Origin: an uncultured bacterium
GTDB lineage: Bacteria; Electryoneota; Electryoneia; Electryoneales; Electryoneaceae
Direction: 5' to 3'
Length of the DNA: 48,117 nucleotides
NCBI GenBank assembly: GCA_913009835.1
Contig: CAJVXH010000005.1
Location: 1 to 48,117, forward strand
Positions 33,080-41,882 of the stretch are shown here, in pieces (within the stretch, counting starts at the first letter, position 1; each line of letters starts with the position of its first letter). Below the pieces are notes generated by a model that saw only the letters and a program-made list of their open reading frames with translations, was not told the origin of the DNA and searched no databases. Made by a program: the position numbers and the translations under genes.

Positions 33080-33385
33080 ATGCAATTGAGCTATTTACGG
33101 AAGCGCATAATCATGAACAAGGTGCCAGAAGAGATTGGTTTCGGGTCAGCCTCCGATAACCGGATAAAGGTGGCAGGGACACCGTATTCCATCTTTGTGC
33201 ACGCATCTCCCATTTACAAAACAAGCGAGCTGGTTGCCAAGCGTAGTGCACGACCGGGATCTCGTCCCCACGGACGACCGAACCGTATCCTCCCGCTGCG
33301 TCCCGATGGTTACCCATATGCAAACCGACGCTGGAGTGGACGGCTGGGGATGAAAATATCAGATAGCAGTGAGGAGGCGGCATGA
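33080..33385 (+). CDS. Small basic protein of unknown function in the glycosylation island
   Basis: No family is recognised. The 101-residue product starts right after the GT9 stop, with GGAG upstream, and overlaps the next ribosome site and start by 4 nt, as operon genes do. It is rich in Arg, Gly, Pro and Ser ('KRSARPGSRPHGRPNRILPLRPDGYPYANRRWSGRLGMKI'), with no membrane helix. An alternative ATG is at 33113. The reading frame on the opposite strand is a shadow. I am unsure that it is expressed. Confidence 0.45.
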   Translation: MQLSYLRKRIIMNKVPEEIGFGSASDNRIKVAGTPYSIFVHASPIYKTSELVAKRSARPGSRPHGRPNRILPLRPDGYPYANRRWSGRLGMKISDSSEEAA

Positions 33386-34995
33386 ATCTGCTTCTGCTCA
33401 ACGATACCTATTTCGGGTCAAACCTGGAAGAGGCCGATGTTAACGTACTTCGCATCGGGGTCACAGAAGACAACGATATCGTTGTTGACCCTGCTCAGGA
33501 TGATATCTCAGAAGTTATTGCCAAGCTCGGTTTTCCAGCGGATGTAGTGCTTCAAGTGGACTGCATTGACAGTCGCGTATTCTTCAAGGGACTGGAGAAA
33601 ATTAAGGCTCCGCGCGCGTTCTATGCAATTGACGGTCCGATAAACGACTTCTGGCAACACGACTACTCTTACATGTTCGACCTGGTCTGGACAGATCAGG
33701 CGGCAATAGAGGATGCCTGGCGGAAAGATGGTATTCACTGGGCGCATTGGCTACCACTGGCAGCTGATCGCTCAATCTATTACCCACCGAATGATGAAGC
33801 CGAACGTGATCTGGACGTCGTTTTCGTCGGAACAATGGACTTCGCTCACCGACCGAAACGTTCAGCAATCCTCCACCGCCTGAGACAGATCGCGGACGTC
33901 ACCCTGATTGATGGTAGCGGTCAACGATCCGTGCAGCCCGACGAAGTGGCTGACTACTATCGTCGCGCGAAGATCGTGCTGAACGAACTCCTCTTTGACG
34001 GTATCAACCTGCGCACCTTCGAAGCGATGGCCTGCGGGGCTGTCCTCCTGACAGAAGAAGGACGAGGAGAAGATAAACTCTTCGTTGAAGGGCAACACCT
34101 GGTCGGTTTCAACGCTCGCAACCTTGAGGGTGTTGTCACTGACATTCTCAGCAATTCTGGGAAACAACGCGGTATCTCTGAGAATGCGACTGATGTTATT
34201 CGTGCTAATCACTCCATACAGCACCGAGCGCGTAAAGTTCTGCGTGAACTGTCCAGTCTAAAACCTCGCATAGACAGGGATACCTCCAAGCATCAAGCGA
34301 TGGCTGACTGGGCAATGTGGATGGCTTCCTGGAAGTGGAAACACTTTGAAAGCTTGCGACATGATGCCGCAGAACGATTGGTTGACAACTTCGACCAGCT
34401 CGATCCGGCGCGACAGACCATCTTCCTGGAAGGAGTTGGTCAGGCTGAACAGGCTCGAGATTATTTGAAAGAGCTACTCGCCTCCGGCAAGGCCAGCCCC
34501 TCGCTGAAACCGGTTCTGGCAAGCCTGGCATTGTCTATCGGTGATGAGGAGACAGCGACTGAAGCGCTGGATATGCCAGATGCCAACCGTATGGCCCTGC
34601 ATCTGAACACTGCTGATCGACTGCTGGCCCTGGGAAAGGATCTGACACCGGGATTCAACCGTTTGCAGGCACCACGCAGTTCCTGGAATGCCTTTGAACA
34701 CTACCAGATTGCCTATTCGTTCGATGAGAATTGTCGGGAAGCCCTGGAAGGCATGGACAAGGTGCTGATCAAGCACCATTCACCAGAGTTCATGCTGCCA
34801 CTATGGCAACGATTCCACTCAAACAATCCCAAGCAGAACGATGTGGAACGATTGCTGATCCGACGCGCAAAATCAGGATATTTCATCCCCGGCAAGCAAA
34901 CTGGAGGTGGAAAGAGCAGCCGCCCTTTCTCGAGCTCATGGCAACCTTCTTCGAGGTCGGAAACTCCCTTGGAACCGAGGAGGCGGATGGGATGA
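33382..34995 (+). CDS. CgeB-family glycosyltransferase with C-terminal helical repeats
   Basis: Residues ~1-300 match the CgeB/Glyco_trans_1_2 type. 'PRAFYAIDGPINDFWQHDYSYMFDLVWTDQAAIEDAWRKDGIHWAHWLPLAADRSIYYPP' is followed by 'LDVVFVGTMDFAHRPKRSAILHRLRQ' and 'NLRTFEAMACGAVLLTEEGRGEDKLFVEGQHLVGF', the GT-B sugar-nucleotide end. The next ~200 residues are helical, TPR-like. The last ~35 residues (GGGKSSRPFSSSW...) look unlike the rest; see the possible frameshift finding. A GAGGAGG precedes the ATG. The stop overlaps the next ATG by 4 nt. Confidence 0.8.
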   Translation: MNLLLLNDTYFGSNLEEADVNVLRIGVTEDNDIVVDPAQDDISEVIAKLGFPADVVLQVDCIDSRVFFKGLEKIKAPRAFYAIDGPINDFWQHDYSYMFDLVWTDQAAIEDAWRKDGIHWAHWLPLAADRSIYYPPNDEAERDLDVVFVGTMDFAHRPKRSAILHRLRQIADVTLIDGSGQRSVQPDEVADYYRRAKIVLNELLFDGINLRTFEAMACGAVLLTEEGRGEDKLFVEGQHLVGFNARNLEGVVTDILSNSGKQRGISENATDVIRANHSIQHRARKVLRELSSLKPRIDRDTSKHQAMADWAMWMASWKWKHFESLRHDAAERLVDNFDQLDPARQTIFLEGVGQAEQARDYLKELLASGKASPSLKPVLASLALSIGDEETATEALDMPDANRMALHLNTADRLLALGKDLTPGFNRLQAPRSSWNAFEHYQIAYSFDENCREALEGMDKVLIKHHSPEFMLPLWQRFHSNNPKQNDVERLLIRRAKSGYFIPGKQTGGGKSSRPFSSSWQPSSRSETPLEPRRRMG

Positions 34996-36833
34996 ACAGT
35001 CCGTTGCAGAAAAATGTGAAAGCTCTGCATGAACGTGGATGGGATAGCCTGGCAGCGCTGGCTGAAAGTGAAGCGACCTCCGAAAGGATTGAGGTCGTTG
35101 AAGCACGCTCAGGAGTGCCATCTCTCACGTTTGACGGACGCGCTCTACATTCGCTATACAACCCTGAACGCGAAGCTCTTCAGACGGTCGAAAAACTTAG
35201 CGAAGATCTTCCGGAGGCAGCATCGGTGGTTATCGTCGGTCTGGGGCTGGGATACCTCGCGGAAGCGTGGATGCGCGTTCGTGACGCAGATCGCCTGTTC
35301 GTTATCGAACCCGATGAGGGGATCGCCCATCTTGCACTCAACACCAGAGATCTGAGTGAATTGATTCAACGGGCAACGCTGTATGTCGGTCAGGATGGTG
35401 TCGAAAATCTCGCCAATGATCTGAAAGAATCGGGTCTTGCAAATGGTTCATCACCATTCATATTTGAGTGGCCCAGCATCCGAGAGTATGCCCCCGAAAT
35501 CAGCAAACAGTTACAGCACAAGATGGCTGCCACCTTACCCGGATCGGATGAACAAAAATTGCGGATTCTGGTTGCCGGGCCGGTTTACGGCGGCACCCTG
35601 GCGATGGGACAGTACGTGACCAGCGCCTTCGAGGAACTCGGTCATCACGTCGAATTGTTGGATTATTCAGCATTTGACGAAGGCCGGAAACTTCTGGACA
35701 CCCTGAGCGACGTGAAAGATGAACGCAATCATCTGTTGAGTGATCTGACCCGTTTGCTGGGCCGAGGGATTGTCGCAAAAGCAAAGTCGATACAGGCGCA
35801 GATCGTATTCTTCCTCGCGCAGGCACCGGGTACCAAAGAGACGTTGAAGGCTCTGCGTGATGAAGGAATCACCACTGCCATGTGGTTCGTCGAAGACGCT
35901 GAACTGGCGAACTGGTGGCCGCAGGTAGCACCCGATTACGACCTGTTTTTCCACATTCAGGGCGAGGCGTTTACTAAGGTGTTGCAGGAAAACGGAGTCC
36001 GTTGCGCGCATTATCTGCCAGTGGCGGCTGACCCGAATGTGCACCGTCCTCTCGACCTGACCCCTGACGAAACCGCGCGTTATGGCAGCGAACTGAGTCA
36101 TGTCGGGGCGGGATATTTCAACCGTCGGCGGTTCTTCCTCAACCTCCTCAACTATGATCTCAAGCTCTGGGGAAATGATTGGGAAGAGGCAACCGGTCTG
36201 CAAACTGTGCTACAGGATGATGGTCGACGAGTTTCGACTGAGGAAACGGTTCGCATATTCAACGCCACCCGAATCAACATCAATCTCCATTCGTCCACCT
36301 ACGCCCAGGGCGTAAACCCGCACGGTGATTTTGTCAACCCGCGCACCTTCGAGCTGGCGGCTTGCGGAGCGTTCCAACTGGTCGATAAGCGATCCCTGCT
36401 CGCAGAAATGTTCGAGCCCGGTAAAGAAATTGCCGTATTCAGTGATCTCGATGAATGCAAGTCGCTCATTGAACACTATCTGGCTCATCCCGAAGAAGCG
36501 AACAGCATTGCCCGGGCGGGACGGACGCGGGTTCTGCGTGATCACACCTACACGCACAGAATGGCTGAAGCTATCCGAGTGTTGTGTGAAAACACCAGCA
36601 TTCAACCGGTGAAATCGTCAGGGAATACCGTCGCGGAAATGGTAGCAGCGGCTGGTGATGATGCGGAACTGGCTGAGTTCCTGAAGTCAATTGGCAATGC
36701 TGAAAAAACACTCACCCTCGAACACATAGCGGATATAATCCGAAAAGGTGAAGGAGCATTGTCACGCCCGGAAGCCCTGTTCCTGCTGATGAACGAGTTC
36801 CAACTCAAAGCTGAAGAGAAGGGGCTCACATGA
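34992..36833 (+). CDS. Maf-N/CgeB fusion glycosyltransferase
   Basis: The first ~140 residues resemble the N-terminal domain of Maf flagellin-modifying proteins: 'SGVPSLTFDGRALHSLYNPEREALQTVEKLSEDLPEAASVVIVGLGLGYLAEAW', with GLGLGYL at 83-89, and 'RLFVIEPDEGIAHLALNTRDLSELI'. From residue ~191 (RILVAGPVYGG) on it is a CgeB-type GT-B transferase with 'NPRTFELAACGAFQLVDKRSLLAEMFEPGKEIAVFSDLDECKSLIEHYL' and 'RDHTYTHRMAEAI'. The DUF115 core that normally follows Maf-N is absent. I chose ATG 34992 (GAGGAGG ribosome site, ATGA overlap). Residues 550-613 are helical. It probably modifies flagellin. Confidence 0.78.
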   Translation: MNSPLQKNVKALHERGWDSLAALAESEATSERIEVVEARSGVPSLTFDGRALHSLYNPEREALQTVEKLSEDLPEAASVVIVGLGLGYLAEAWMRVRDADRLFVIEPDEGIAHLALNTRDLSELIQRATLYVGQDGVENLANDLKESGLANGSSPFIFEWPSIREYAPEISKQLQHKMAATLPGSDEQKLRILVAGPVYGGTLAMGQYVTSAFEELGHHVELLDYSAFDEGRKLLDTLSDVKDERNHLLSDLTRLLGRGIVAKAKSIQAQIVFFLAQAPGTKETLKALRDEGITTAMWFVEDAELANWWPQVAPDYDLFFHIQGEAFTKVLQENGVRCAHYLPVAADPNVHRPLDLTPDETARYGSELSHVGAGYFNRRRFFLNLLNYDLKLWGNDWEEATGLQTVLQDDGRRVSTEETVRIFNATRININLHSSTYAQGVNPHGDFVNPRTFELAACGAFQLVDKRSLLAEMFEPGKEIAVFSDLDECKSLIEHYLAHPEEANSIARAGRTRVLRDHTYTHRMAEAIRVLCENTSIQPVKSSGNTVAEMVAAAGDDAELAEFLKSIGNAEKTLTLEHIADIIRKGEGALSRPEALFLLMNEFQLKAEEKGLT

Positions 36834-39709
36834 AAATCGCGGTGCTCGCATTAAGCCGAATGGGTGACATACTGCTCAGCTATCCACTGCTGGACAGACT
36901 CCGTGAACTCAATCCGGCTAGCGAACTACATCTGATCGTTCCGAAGAGTTTCGAGACTGTCGGGATGGGTCTGGATGTGGACTGCGTGCACACGATTAAC
37001 AATGATCGCTTGATTCTGAAAGCTGCGGAACGACCTCCGCATCTCGAACTATACAAGGAAGTTCAGCTTGAGCTGAATGACCTGCTGAATGTCGAGTTCG
37101 ACCAGGTAATGAACCTGGGCTACGATACCCTGTCATCGATAATCAGCTACATGCTGCGGGGTCAAGTAGTCGCCGGGCAATATCTGGATGCGCAGGGACA
37201 AAGACGGATCGCCACCGATTGGGCCCGGATGACAATGACCTCACATCTGGCCCGTGGACTGAATCCTTTCCACCTCGCAGACCTTCAGAAAGGATTCGCC
37301 GGATCACACAGCAGCATCGTGCGGCCTCTTCATTTTTCCATCCCCGATGAGGCAAATCACCGAGCTGAATCCTTGTTGAGAGAATCCGGAGTAGGCAACG
37401 ATGGCAGCCCGTTGATTGTAATTCAGGTGGGAGCGTCTCATCCGAGCAAACGTTGGGACGAAGAATCGTTTGGTCAGACTGCCAGAATGCTTCAGGAATC
37501 CATCGGTGCGACCACGGTCTTCTGCGGGGTTCCCATTGAAATGCCTCTGGTAGAAACGGCGATGCGCTCTGCCGGTACCAAGGCAATCAACCTCGTCGGT
37601 CAGACCGACATCCCGGTTCTAGCGGCTATCCTCGCGCGGGTGAAACTCGTCATCAGCAACGACACCGGCACCATGCACCTCGCCCAGGCAGTGGGCACAC
37701 CAGTGCTCTGCCTGACAACTGGCAACGCCCTCTCCCAGGAAACGGGTCCGTACGGCGAAAACAACCTGGTAGTCGAACCACAACTCGCTTGCTACCCCTG
37801 CGATTTTCAGGTGCAATGCCCGCATTTCAATTGCCGCCAGTCATTCAGCCCGACCCTGGTCGCAAAACTGGCCGTGGACATGCTGGAAAATGCTATCCCG
37901 GATCATTACGAGATCGAAGATGCATCCGTAATCATTTCACGAACCGGATTCGATGAAAACGGCTTCTGGCATTTGAAAAGGCTTGCGGGGCCTGTCAATC
38001 GCATGGATTCGCTGCGAAATCGCTATCGAAGCATACTGTCAGAACGTTTCGGAGTGGTGAACGAGACGGAAGTTGAGACGGCCAGAACTGTTGAACTCAG
38101 CGAACAAGATCGAGCGATCAGCATCAGGCTGCGCGATGTCGCCATGCGCGGTGAACACAGCTGCGTCACCCTGTTGAACCTTCTCCAGGCTGATCCAGAC
38201 CCTGAGAACACATCCGCGCTCGCAGGCCAGATAGACGACCTGCAAGATCAGGTTCTCAACGGATTTCTCCAGGCTGAGTTCTTGCATCCGTTGCTGGCAT
38301 TGTTCCGTTTCGAGCTGGAAAACCTCTCAGACAGCGACGCCGTCAAGCAGATAACCGGGACACAGGCAGCTTTTCAACGATTGGCGACATCGGTAGCTCT
38401 GCTCACTCAGGGCAATGATGTCAACGACTATCAATCAGCACTCAGCAATGAACCAATCGAGACGCGTGAGCTGCTGGAGGCTTCACCCCCAGAGACAAAT
38501 CCACCGTCGCTGTATGACCGGTTCCGACGTCCACGTTTCCGCAGCGAGCGCCTGACCGTCATCCTTCTCGAGAGCGATTACTACCTTCAGTGTGAAATCC
38601 GTGCCGCTTTGCTGAGAATGGGGCATCGAGTGATGTCGATCCGTTACCTGGAGAGTGGCAATGTTATCGAACAGCTATTGCTCGCCAGCATGGAAGCGGA
38701 TCTGTTGATCACGGTAAATCATCTCGGTTTTGACGAAGATGGTGAGCTGGCCGCCCTGCTGGAAAAAATTGAGCTACCCTATGTGTCCTGGTTTGCCGAC
38801 CGTCCCCAATATATCCTGCTCGATCACAACGCTGCAGCCGGGGAAATGGCGCACCTGTTTACCTGGGAGAGATTGACCATTCCCGAGTTGATCGGTTATG
38901 GTTTCGAGCGCGTGGAATACCTGCCTCTCGCCACAGACGAGACGGCTTTCGCTTCACATTCGACAAAGAATGAACCATTGCGCGGGCCATGCTGGGTAGC
39001 GAACTCGATGGTTGAGCCAGTAATCGAGTGGGAACGAAGGGCAAATGTTCGCTCCGCACATCAACCCGTTCTGAGCATGGCGATAGAGGACTTGCTCGAT
39101 GCGCGATGTGATCCATGGGACGCTCTCAACGAAGCAATCAAGCAATACCCCGTCCTGACGCAAGATTGGACACACGGTGACAAATTGCGCATGGCGACGC
39201 TGGTGGCGTTTCGCGCAACTCGCGAAGACAGAAAACGTATCGTGCAGATCTGCCAGCCATTGGGGTTGGAAATAACTGGCGATGAGGGATGGATGGAATT
39301 ATTCCCTGATCTGAAACTCAATGAACCAATACACTATGGACCTGAATTGGCCGCTTATTACGCTAATTCCATTCAACTGAATAGCACCAGCTATCAGATG
39401 CCCAGCTCGGTTAACCAGAGGGTATTTGATGTGCCCTGCGCGGGCGGGATTTTGCTCACTGACGAACAGAGTGACATTCACGAATTGTTTGACTCAGAGA
39501 CTGAATGCATCACCTATCGCACTCCTGAGGAAGCTGGCGAGAAAATTCAGTATCTGCTCTCGCATCAGGATCTGGCGATGAAGATCAGCGAAAAGGCTCG
39601 CAGGCGAATTCTAGCCGAACACACCTACACACAAAGAATACAAACGATACTTGACGTGGTGCGTCAACAACATTCGTGTGCGCACACCGTCTGTAAGGAG
39701 GCAAGATGA
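36830..39709 (+). CDS. GT9-CgeB bifunctional glycosyltransferase fusion
   Basis: The 959-residue protein contains two transferase modules. Residues ~1-350 are GT9/heptosyltransferase-like ('LALSRMGDILLSYPLLDRLRELNPASELHLIVPKS' and 'VKLVISNDTGTMHLAQAVGTPVLCLTTGNALSQETGPYGENNLVVEPQLACYPCDFQVQCPHFNC', with the C-x2-C...C cluster). Residues ~570-950 are CgeB-like ('LTVILLESDYYLQCEIRAALLRMGHRVMSIRYLES', 'FDVPCAGGILLTDEQSDIHELFDSETECITYRTPEEAGEKIQYLLSHQDLAMKISEKARRRILAEHTYTQRIQTIL'). A long helical linker joins them. It overlaps both neighbours by 4 nt. It is likely to add two sugars in sequence, though that is inference. Confidence 0.8.
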   Translation: MKIAVLALSRMGDILLSYPLLDRLRELNPASELHLIVPKSFETVGMGLDVDCVHTINNDRLILKAAERPPHLELYKEVQLELNDLLNVEFDQVMNLGYDTLSSIISYMLRGQVVAGQYLDAQGQRRIATDWARMTMTSHLARGLNPFHLADLQKGFAGSHSSIVRPLHFSIPDEANHRAESLLRESGVGNDGSPLIVIQVGASHPSKRWDEESFGQTARMLQESIGATTVFCGVPIEMPLVETAMRSAGTKAINLVGQTDIPVLAAILARVKLVISNDTGTMHLAQAVGTPVLCLTTGNALSQETGPYGENNLVVEPQLACYPCDFQVQCPHFNCRQSFSPTLVAKLAVDMLENAIPDHYEIEDASVIISRTGFDENGFWHLKRLAGPVNRMDSLRNRYRSILSERFGVVNETEVETARTVELSEQDRAISIRLRDVAMRGEHSCVTLLNLLQADPDPENTSALAGQIDDLQDQVLNGFLQAEFLHPLLALFRFELENLSDSDAVKQITGTQAAFQRLATSVALLTQGNDVNDYQSALSNEPIETRELLEASPPETNPPSLYDRFRRPRFRSERLTVILLESDYYLQCEIRAALLRMGHRVMSIRYLESGNVIEQLLLASMEADLLITVNHLGFDEDGELAALLEKIELPYVSWFADRPQYILLDHNAAAGEMAHLFTWERLTIPELIGYGFERVEYLPLATDETAFASHSTKNEPLRGPCWVANSMVEPVIEWERRANVRSAHQPVLSMAIEDLLDARCDPWDALNEAIKQYPVLTQDWTHGDKLRMATLVAFRATREDRKRIVQICQPLGLEITGDEGWMELFPDLKLNEPIHYGPELAAYYANSIQLNSTSYQMPSSVNQRVFDVPCAGGILLTDEQSDIHELFDSETECITYRTPEEAGEKIQYLLSHQDLAMKISEKARRRILAEHTYTQRIQTILDVVRQQHSCAHTVCKEAR

Positions 39710-40314
39710 TCAACGTAAAACTCAACGGCGATGATGTGTTGTTTGATCATCCGGAAGCGAGTACCATCGCTGATGTTGTCGGTACCATTGCACAGGAGTT
39801 GGAGCAGGACCTGCGCATTGTCAAGGTCAGCTATAACGGCGAAGACATCTCCGGAAAGCCTGAGCGTCACCTCGATCTACTCAATGGCGACAACGTTTTC
39901 GAACTTGAGACCACAAGAGCTGTTGACCTGGCTAACGAAACCCTGGAAAGCATTACCGAATTTCACGGGGCCGTCGTGAAAGAACTGAGCCGGACTGTGG
40001 AAACGTTTCGTGCCGGTAGCTTTGAACTGGCCAACGAACAGCTGCTGCGTTGTCTGGATGGATTGCAAGTTCTGACCAGAACAACCCATTCGGTCGGTAC
40101 GCTGTACCAGGTTACAGCTGTCGATATACAGGCGGGACAGCAAAATCTCGAGAAGTTGACCGAGAAGATATCCAGCATTCTCGAGGAGATGGTCCAAGCC
40201 CAGGAAAACCGTGACGGAATCCTGCTTGCCGACCTGATCGAGTACGAGCTGCAAATGCTTCTCGAAGACTGGAATGTAGCGCTGGAGTACATGAAAACTC
40301 TGGGTGCTGTATGA
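39706..40314 (+). CDS. Beta-grasp-like plus helical protein next to flagellin (unknown)
   Basis: No family is recognised. The first ~68 residues ('MINVKLNGDDVLFDHPEASTIADVVGTIAQELEQDLRIVKVSYNGEDISGKPERHLDLLNGDNVFELET') look like a beta-grasp/ubiquitin-like fold. The remaining ~130 are amphipathic helices ('VVKELSRTVETFRAGSFELANEQLLRCLDGLQVL... LEKLTEKISSILEEMVQAQENRDGILLADLIEYELQMLLEDWNVAL'), chaperone-like. A very strong GGAGGCAAG precedes the ATG. It is coupled by 4-nt overlaps to the GT fusion and to the next gene. Flagellar export chaperone or assembly factor is a reasonable guess only. Confidence 0.65.
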   Translation: MINVKLNGDDVLFDHPEASTIADVVGTIAQELEQDLRIVKVSYNGEDISGKPERHLDLLNGDNVFELETTRAVDLANETLESITEFHGAVVKELSRTVETFRAGSFELANEQLLRCLDGLQVLTRTTHSVGTLYQVTAVDIQAGQQNLEKLTEKISSILEEMVQAQENRDGILLADLIEYELQMLLEDWNVALEYMKTLGAV

Positions 40315-40715
40315 GCGAACAGAACACACGACGGATGCTGCTCGAAAATCTGTATCAGCTGACAAAGCTTGCGCTGCGGCAAGCTAAGATCGAGTATGTC
40401 GAAGCCCTGAATTCAACTCTGGCCGAACGAGAAACAGTTCTGGCAACCATGTGGGGGTACGATCCGCAACAGGGATTGCCCGAGATTGCACCTGACAGCA
40501 AGCTGGTTAAGAAACCTGAACCGAATGCTGAGGATAATGAACTGTTTGAAGAGATTCGTGATCTGGACCGTCAACTGGTGTCAGTTCTCAAGCATAACAT
40601 GAATAAACTCAATGACGAAAAATTGCGGCTCAACAACGGTCAGAAGTACATGAACGATGTTCGCGATGTATACAAGAGTATCTCCAAGAGCCGCTATCTC
40701 GATCACGTTGGTTGA
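40311..40715 (+). CDS. FliT-like helical protein, possible flagellar chaperone
   Basis: The 134-residue product is helical, with 'LLENLYQLTKLALRQAKIEYVEALNSTLAERETVLATMWG' at the N-terminus and 'DRQLVSVLKHNMNKLNDEKLRLNNGQKYMNDVRDVYKSISKSRYLDHVG' at the C-terminus. The small size, helical character and place just before fliC-fliD-fliS are like the FliT/FlgN chaperone group, but no signature residue proves it. It overlaps the upstream gene by 4 nt. A stem-loop lies downstream (40759-40795). Confidence 0.6.
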   Translation: MSEQNTRRMLLENLYQLTKLALRQAKIEYVEALNSTLAERETVLATMWGYDPQQGLPEIAPDSKLVKKPEPNAEDNELFEEIRDLDRQLVSVLKHNMNKLNDEKLRLNNGQKYMNDVRDVYKSISKSRYLDHVG

Positions 40716-40758
40716 ACTATTTCTCGCTCAGATGATCAAAACAAACTGAGCACACTCT

Positions 40759-40795
40759 TCAGGTTTGGAAAGCGTGAAACACCTGTCAAACCTGA
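40759..40795 (+). terminator. Hairpin after the glycosylation/chaperone genes
   Basis: The arms TCAGGTTTG (40759-40767) and CAAACCTGA (40787-40795) are perfect complements with a 19-nt loop. There is no T-run, so termination is uncertain. It lies in the 280-nt gap before fliC, which also holds a TTGTCA/TGACAA stem and the sigma-28 promoter. Confidence 0.45.
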
Positions 40796-40915
40796 TATGT
40801 TGGAACATAATTGTTGTCAGCTCTTTGACAATCGAAGACGATTGACCCTGGGATTGATTGAGGCAGAAGCTGATCAATTCAGGTCTGGACAGCTCTCCGG
40901 ATTTCACTCAATAGT

Positions 40916-40942
40916 TAAGGTTTCCTGCAATCGTTCCGATAT
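40916..40942 (+). promoter_or_regulatory. Predicted sigma-28 (FliA) promoter of fliC
   Basis: TAAGGTTT, 11 bases, then TCCGATAT: a near match to the sigma-28 consensus TAAAGTTT-N11-GCCGATAA with exact spacing. It lies 53 nt before the fliC ATG, which has GGAGGTGA as ribosome site. Confidence 0.85.
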
Positions 40943-40995
40943 AGACGAAAGCAAGGGTTTCCTTAGACAACCGAGTGGAAAATTGGAGGTGAAGC

Positions 40996-41829
40996 ATGAG
41001 TACGCGCATCAACCATAATGTGCTCGCTCTTACAGCCCAGAGGAGTATTCACAACACGCAGAATGATCTGGACACAGCGCTCACGCGTCTGTCGTCAGGA
41101 CTCCGTGTGAATTTCTCATGGGATGATCCGGCCGGTCTGGCCGTGAGCGAAAGGTTCCGTGCACAGATCGCTTCGATGGACGAGGCGGAACGTAACGCGA
41201 ACTACAACATCAACCTGTTGGCCACCGCTGAAGGTGCGCTTCAGACCATTGACTCTACACTGGTCAGGATGCGTGCTCTGGCTGTGCAAGCGTCTAACGG
41301 CGCGCTGACATCTGAGGATCGTACCTACCTCAACACGGAATTCGGCCAACTGCGTTCGGAAATTACCCGAATCGCAAACACGACCAACTACAACGGTCTG
41401 TATCTGCTGAATGGTAGCCTGTCGTCAACCGGTGTTAAGTTCCATATTGGTACTTACAACACCGCAAACAACGACTACTACTACGTGACCCTGAACGGGA
41501 TGAGAGGCTCGGATCTGAGCATTGACAACTTGGCGCTCTCTGACACCAGCGGTGCCCAGTCAGCCATCACAGCACTGGATAGCGCGATCACGACCAAGGA
41601 CACAGAACGTACACGTATCGGTTCCTATGTCAATCGTCTTCAGAACACAGTTCTGAACCTGCAGATTCAGCGTGAAAATGCTACTGCATCCGAATCGCAG
41701 ATCCGTGACGCTGACATCGCTGCCGAGATGAGCAACTTTGTACGTGCACAGATTCTGATGTCGACTGGCGTATCCATGCTCGCACAGGCCAACCAGATCC
41801 CGCAGATTGTCGCTGGACTCGTAGGCTAA
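40996..41829 (+). CDS. fliC: Flagellin FliC (short type)
   Basis: Flagellin polymerises to form the filament. The N-terminus 'MSTRINHNVLALTAQRSIHNTQNDLDTALTRLSSGLRVNFSWDDPAGLAVSERFRAQIASMDEAERNANYNINLLATAEGALQTI' and the C-terminus 'IRDADIAAEMSNFVRAQILMSTGVSMLAQANQIPQIVAGLVG' are D0/D1 signatures. At 277 residues the outer D2/D3 domains are missing, with only a small loop (about 145-185). It is preceded by a sigma-28 promoter and followed by a strong terminator. Its neighbours suggest that it is glycosylated; the loop has many Ser, Thr and Asn. Confidence 0.96.
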   Translation: MSTRINHNVLALTAQRSIHNTQNDLDTALTRLSSGLRVNFSWDDPAGLAVSERFRAQIASMDEAERNANYNINLLATAEGALQTIDSTLVRMRALAVQASNGALTSEDRTYLNTEFGQLRSEITRIANTTNYNGLYLLNGSLSSTGVKFHIGTYNTANNDYYYVTLNGMRGSDLSIDNLALSDTSGAQSAITALDSAITTKDTERTRIGSYVNRLQNTVLNLQIQRENATASESQIRDADIAAEMSNFVRAQILMSTGVSMLAQANQIPQIVAGLVG

Positions 41830-41882
41830 TCACAGGCATTACCCTCACGACACGGAGATTCCGGTCGGACGAGGAAACAGCC

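Noticed and set aside
33111-33401. 96-codon open frame on the - strand
   Set aside because: It is antisense to the small basic gene, lacks a ribosome site and breaks operon direction.
34731-34991. Upstream extension of the Maf-N/CgeB gene to 34731
   Set aside because: The frame is open but lies within the CgeB gene; GAGGAGG and the ATGA overlap support the 34992 start. The last ~90 nt are discussed as a possible frameshift.
40797-41018. 73-codon open frame before fliC
   Set aside because: It overlaps the sigma-28 promoter and the flagellin start and has no ribosome site or recognisable product.
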